Assembly: GCF_039543565.1 (NCBI RefSeq)
Contig: NZ_BAABJZ010000022.1
Coordinates: 1 to 64,000, forward strand
Length of the DNA stretch: 64,000 nucleotides
Direction: 5' to 3'
From: Ferrimonas pelagia
GTDB lineage: Bacteria > Pseudomonadota > Gammaproteobacteria > Enterobacterales > Shewanellaceae
This document shows positions 61,047 to 64,000 of the stretch, piece by piece (position 1 is the first letter of the stretch; the number at the start of each line of letters is the position of its first letter). The notes under the pieces were generated by a model. It was not told the origin of the DNA. It was given only the letters and a program-made list of their open reading frames with translations, and searched no databases. Both the position numbers and the translations under genes were made by a program.

Positions 61047-62150
61047 ATGAGTCTTGCCGACCAGGTATTGGCCGTAAACAACGATCTTCCCATCCGCACC
61101 GATCTGCCGGTTCATTCCGGCAAGGTCCGCTCCGTCTACTGGCTGACCGAAGCCGACAGCAAACGTCTGATCAAAGAGAAAGGCTACAACGTCGCCGAAG
61201 ATGCGCCGCTGGCGATCATGGTGATCTCCGATCGGATCTCCGCCTTCGATTGCATCTGGCACGGCGAAGGCGGCATGAACGGTGTCCCAGGCAAGGGCGC
61301 AGCCCTCAATGCCATCTCCAATCACTGGTTCAAGCTATTCAAACAGCAGGGCCTGGCCGACAGCCACATTCTCGATATCCCGCATCCGTTTGTCTGGATC
61401 GTACAAAAAGCCAAACCCGTGATGATTGAGGCGATCTGCCGCCAGTACATCACCGGCTCCATGTGGCGCGCCTACACCAAAGGCGAACGCGACTTCTGCG
61501 GCATCCAACTGCCGGAAGGGCTGGAGAAGGATCAAAAACTGCCAGAGCTGCTGATCACCCCCTCCACCAAGGGCATTTTGGAAGGCATTCCCGGTGTGCC
61601 TGCGGTGGATGACGTCAACATCACCCGTCAGAACATCGAAGACAACTTCGAAGCCTTTAACTTCCGCAGTCAAGACGACATCGCCCGCTACGAGGTACTG
61701 CTGAAGCAAGGGTTTGATCTGATCTCCGATGCGCTGGCGCAGCTGGACCAGATCTTCATCGACACCAAATTTGAGTTTGGCTATGTCACCGATGCCGCCG
61801 GCCAAGAGAAGCTGATCTACATGGACGAAGTCGGCACGCCGGATTCCTCCCGCATTTGGGACGGACCCAGCTACCGTGAGGGCAAAGTGGTGGAGAACTC
61901 CAAGGAGGGCTTCCGCCAACTGCTGCTGAGTCACTTCCCCGATCCCGACATTCTACTCAACAAAGATCGGATGGAAGAGCGCAGCGCCCTGGCGCGCGAT
62001 AACGCCCTGCCCACCGACGTACTGATGGCGGTCTCCAAGACCTACACCGACATTGCAGCCAAGATCACCGGTGAGCCAATCGTCTTGTCAGACAATCCCA
62101 AAGCCGAGATCGTCACCATCTTGCGCGAGCAGTACGACTTGATCGACTGA
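61047..62150 (+). CDS. purC: PurC, SAICAR synthase (long form)
   Basis: 367 residues, the long PurC type seen in Vibrio and Shewanella rather than the ~237-residue E. coli type. Motifs: HSGKVRSVYWL near the start, VISDRISAFDCIWHGEGG, RQYITGSMWRAYTKGERDFC, LITPSTKG, and the substrate-binding EVGTPDSSRIWDG. It joins CAIR and aspartate using ATP in purine synthesis. It ends at a strong terminator. Confidence 0.96.
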   Translation: MSLADQVLAVNNDLPIRTDLPVHSGKVRSVYWLTEADSKRLIKEKGYNVAEDAPLAIMVISDRISAFDCIWHGEGGMNGVPGKGAALNAISNHWFKLFKQQGLADSHILDIPHPFVWIVQKAKPVMIEAICRQYITGSMWRAYTKGERDFCGIQLPEGLEKDQKLPELLITPSTKGILEGIPGVPAVDDVNITRQNIEDNFEAFNFRSQDDIARYEVLLKQGFDLISDALAQLDQIFIDTKFEFGYVTDAAGQEKLIYMDEVGTPDSSRIWDGPSYREGKVVENSKEGFRQLLLSHFPDPDILLNKDRMEERSALARDNALPTDVLMAVSKTYTDIAAKITGEPIVLSDNPKAEIVTILREQYDLID

Positions 62151-62169
62151 TCCCCCAAACACCCAGCAC

Positions 62170-62195
62170 AAGGGAGGCCAGCGGCCTCCCTTTTT
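62170..62195 (+). terminator. Terminator after purC
   Basis: A perfect 10-bp stem AAGGGAGGCC/GGCCTCCCTT with an AGC loop and further T. Confidence 0.9.
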
Positions 62196-62304
62196 CATTC
62201 TTGTGGCCCTTACTGTGATCAGGGCGTCGCCCATGGCACGCCACAGACATCCGCTCTCGACGCAAGCCGCCAACGAGAATACGCCAACAAGTCAGGCCCA
62301 AAAA

Positions 62305-62327
62305 CAATAAAACCGCCTCAGGCGGTT
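62305..62327 (-). terminator. Terminator overlapping the YdcH-like stop
   Basis: AACCGCC/GGCGGTT with a 3-nt loop, followed on the minus strand by TTATTG. Confidence 0.7.
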
Positions 62328-62568
62328 ATGCGGATCGCTGGATCTGGCTGTACAGCGTGTCCTTTAAGGTTAATCGCTGACGTTTAAGGGTTTCCAGATG
62401 ATCATCCGCCGCATTCTCCAACCCCTCTTCGATACGCCGGACCTGACGATCTAACTCATGGTATTGATTGTACTGTTGGTGAAACTGGTCATTGGTGAGG
62501 TTAAGCTCCTGAATACGCTCAACATGTGCGGGGAATTCGTTCACCAAACTGTGATCCTGAATTATCAT
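62326..62568 (-). CDS. YdcH/DUF465-like small helical protein
   Basis: 80 residues from MIIQDHSLVNEFPAHVERIQ; AGGAG lies six bases before the ATG at 62568. It has the DUF465 layout: an N-terminal DHSLVNEFPxH, a helical hairpin (HELDRQVRRIEEGLENA) and LETLKRQRLTLKDTLYSQI. Homologs are small coiled-coil proteins of unknown role. It has its own terminator. Confidence 0.88.
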   Translation of the reverse strand: MIIQDHSLVNEFPAHVERIQELNLTNDQFHQQYNQYHELDRQVRRIEEGLENAADDHLETLKRQRLTLKDTLYSQIQRSA

Positions 62569-62713
62569 CACTCGCTCCTTTGATTGGCAGGTTCCTGTTC
62601 ATACTGCCACCAGATCCCGCCCCCATGGTTTGACTGAAATCAGAAAACAGTCAGATCGGACTGCGTTGCTCGGCCCCTGAGCCTCCCCCTCTCAGCGTTG
62701 ATCCGGATGGATC

Positions 62714-62740
62714 AAAAAAGGGAGGCCGAATGGCCTCCCT
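62714..62740 (-). terminator. Terminator after the coiled-coil gene
   Basis: A perfect 9-bp stem AGGGAGGCC/GGCCTCCCT with a 4-nt loop runs into TTTTTTG on the minus strand. Confidence 0.85.
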
Positions 62741-62765
62741 GGTTGCAGACAAGGGGATCAAACGA

Positions 62766-64000
62766 TCACTCCGCGATCTGCTCTTCATCGTCCTGCTCAA
62801 CCTCAACGGCGGCCGGTGCGACTTGGGTCTCAGCATCCGCCACTTGGGTTTCGTTGCTCAAAGTCTCTTCAACTACCTGCTCAGCGTCAACCGCAGCCAC
62901 GTCAGAGGCCACAGCCGCGTCAGCCGCTACCGCGTCTTCAACGGCTTGCTCTGTCGCTAACGCTGCGGTTTCCGCCAGCTCGGCTTCTTCTTCCACCGCT
63001 TCAACGTCTACCGCCTCGGTGGCCAGCTCCGCCTCAACCGCGTCGGCTTGAGCCGCTTCCTGAGCCAAGATCTCAGCCTCTTCAGCCTGGATCTGAGCCA
63101 ACTGCGCAGTCAACGCTTGTTGCTGAGTCTGCAGTTGGGCCACCAAGCTCTCCAGCTCTGCGACCTTACCATTCGCCTGCTCAGATTGGGCCGTCAGGGT
63201 TTGCACCTGCTCAACCGACTCGGCCAGCGCCGCTTTGGCATTGGCCAGCTCAGTGCGCAGCGCTTCCAGTTGTGGCTGCTCCTGCTCCAGCGTCGAGCGG
63301 ATGTGCTCGTCCAGCAGCTTAGCTTGCTTGGCGATAGAGTTATCACGCAGATCGCTCAGTTCCAGGGCCTCGCGGATCCGGTTTAGATGACGCTCAAAAC
63401 CCAGCAGGTAACGTTCGTAGTCCTGCATCTCATGAGCGTCTAGGTATTTCACGTCCTTACCGATATGCTCCGCATGGCGGATAGCAAAATCGGTGGCAGC
63501 CGCCATCTCCAAGATCCGCGCTTCATTCCGTGGTTGCTCATTGATAAAGGCACGCGCGGCGTTGTAGCTTGCAACCGCAGACGCGTAAGTCTGTGGTGCC
63601 GCCACGTCGATCAGCTCGTTTTGCAGTTCACGAAGCTTCGCCTGGTGGCCAGTCAAGTGAATGGCGGTAACGGTGCGCACTTCCACACGACGCTGTTCAC
63701 GCAATAGGCCAGGCAAGCCTTTAACCGCATCGTCTTTACGATCAGAAGCGATCGCATCCACCAAACTCTTCAGCATGGTTTCGGTTTCGCCAAACTGGTT
63801 GGCATAGCGCTCGTCGGCGCCCATCTCAACCAGGATCTCGCGGTTCTCCAGCGCCGTCGCCAGCACCTGTTGGGCATCCAGACGTATCTGAGTTGCCGTG
63901 TTCAGCGCCTGTGAGGCCTGCAACAACGCAGCATCCAGCGCTTGTTGGCGCGTGGTTGAATTGAACATACCCAGCCGCTCAGTCAAACGATCCGGCGCGC
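62766..64000 (-). CDS. Coiled-coil protein with acidic Ala/Glu-rich tail (5' end cut by window)
   Basis: The frame stays open to the right edge, and only a TTG start is available inside, so the true start probably lies outside. The visible 406 or more residues have an N-terminal helical domain (ADERYANQFGETETMLKSLV), a coiled coil at about 200-310 (LEALRTELANAKAALAESVE) and a low-complexity tail rich in A, E, V and D, ending EVEQDDEEQIAE. No signal peptide is visible, and no family is recognised. Confidence 0.7.
   Translation of the reverse strand, partial: APDRLTERLGMFNSTTRQQALDAALLQASQALNTATQIRLDAQQVLATALENREILVEMGADERYANQFGETETMLKSLVDAIASDRKDDAVKGLPGLLREQRRVEVRTVTAIHLTGHQAKLRELQNELIDVAAPQTYASAVASYNAARAFINEQPRNEARILEMAAATDFAIRHAEHIGKDVKYLDAHEMQDYERYLLGFERHLNRIREALELSDLRDNSIAKQAKLLDEHIRSTLEQEQPQLEALRTELANAKAALAESVEQVQTLTAQSEQANGKVAELESLVAQLQTQQQALTAQLAQIQAEEAEILAQEAAQADAVEAELATEAVDVEAVEEEAELAETAALATEQAVEDAVAADAAVASDVAAVDAEQVVEETLSNETQVADAETQVAPAAVEVEQDDEEQIAE

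Noticed and set aside
1..64000. tRNA, rRNA or CRISPR array
   Set aside because: No cloverleaf with CCA-type ends, no rRNA-like stretch and no regularly spaced identical repeats were recognised by eye in the gaps.

Overview
The window comes from a Gram-negative gammaproteobacterium, probably an Alteromonadales member close to Ferrimonas or Shewanella. This is inferred from the core block tolC-nudF-yqiB-cpdA-yqiA-parE-parC-plsC-rraB, the long 367-residue PurC and many exported outer-membrane proteins. No database search was possible.

Positions 1-40.9 kb are an accessory island built almost entirely from one theme. It holds ten paralogous periplasmic arylsulfate sulfotransferases (called AssT-1 to AssT-10 here) and four dsbL-dsbI pairs, the dedicated disulfide oxidase system known to mature AssT in uropathogenic E. 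coli. It also holds ten one-component regulators: six TetR-type and four LysR-type, one of the latter frameshifted. All ten enzymes keep the four catalytic residues (His, His, Arg, His) and the short Cys-loop-Cys that forms the enzyme's disulfide. The number of regulators equals the number of enzymes, and several regulator-enzyme pairs look co-duplicated: TetR-A/AssT-1 with TetR-B/AssT-2; LysR-A/AssT-5 with LysR-D/AssT-9; LysR-B/AssT-7 with LysR-C/AssT-8. Two outer-membrane barrel proteins and a small secreted protein lie among them and may serve substrate passage. The simplest reading is a set of separately switched periplasmic enzymes that move sulfate between phenolic compounds, each induced by its own phenolic signal, with shared DsbL/DsbI oxidative folding. 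The ligands and substrates cannot be read from sequence.

Positions 41.0-64 kb are chromosomal housekeeping DNA: an unrecognised membrane protein; rraB and plsC; a CAT-like acetyltransferase; parC and parE with a sorbosone-dehydrogenase-like propeller gene between them; yqiA, cpdA, yqiB and nudF; divergent tolC; a barrel protein, a DUF2333 protein and a PCuAC-type copper chaperone; an enoyl-CoA hydratase/isomerase; a tiny PspC-like two-gene operon; a small secreted protein; dusA; an acyl-CoA synthetase; purC; a YdcH-like protein; and a coiled-coil protein cut by the right edge.

Most transcription units end in clear intrinsic terminators. Three of the four dsbL genes follow an assT directly, and each of those spacers carries strong stem-loops without a proper T tract, suggesting partial termination or RNA processing that sets enzyme-to-chaperone ratios. 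I saw no tRNA, rRNA, CRISPR array, transposase or integrase.
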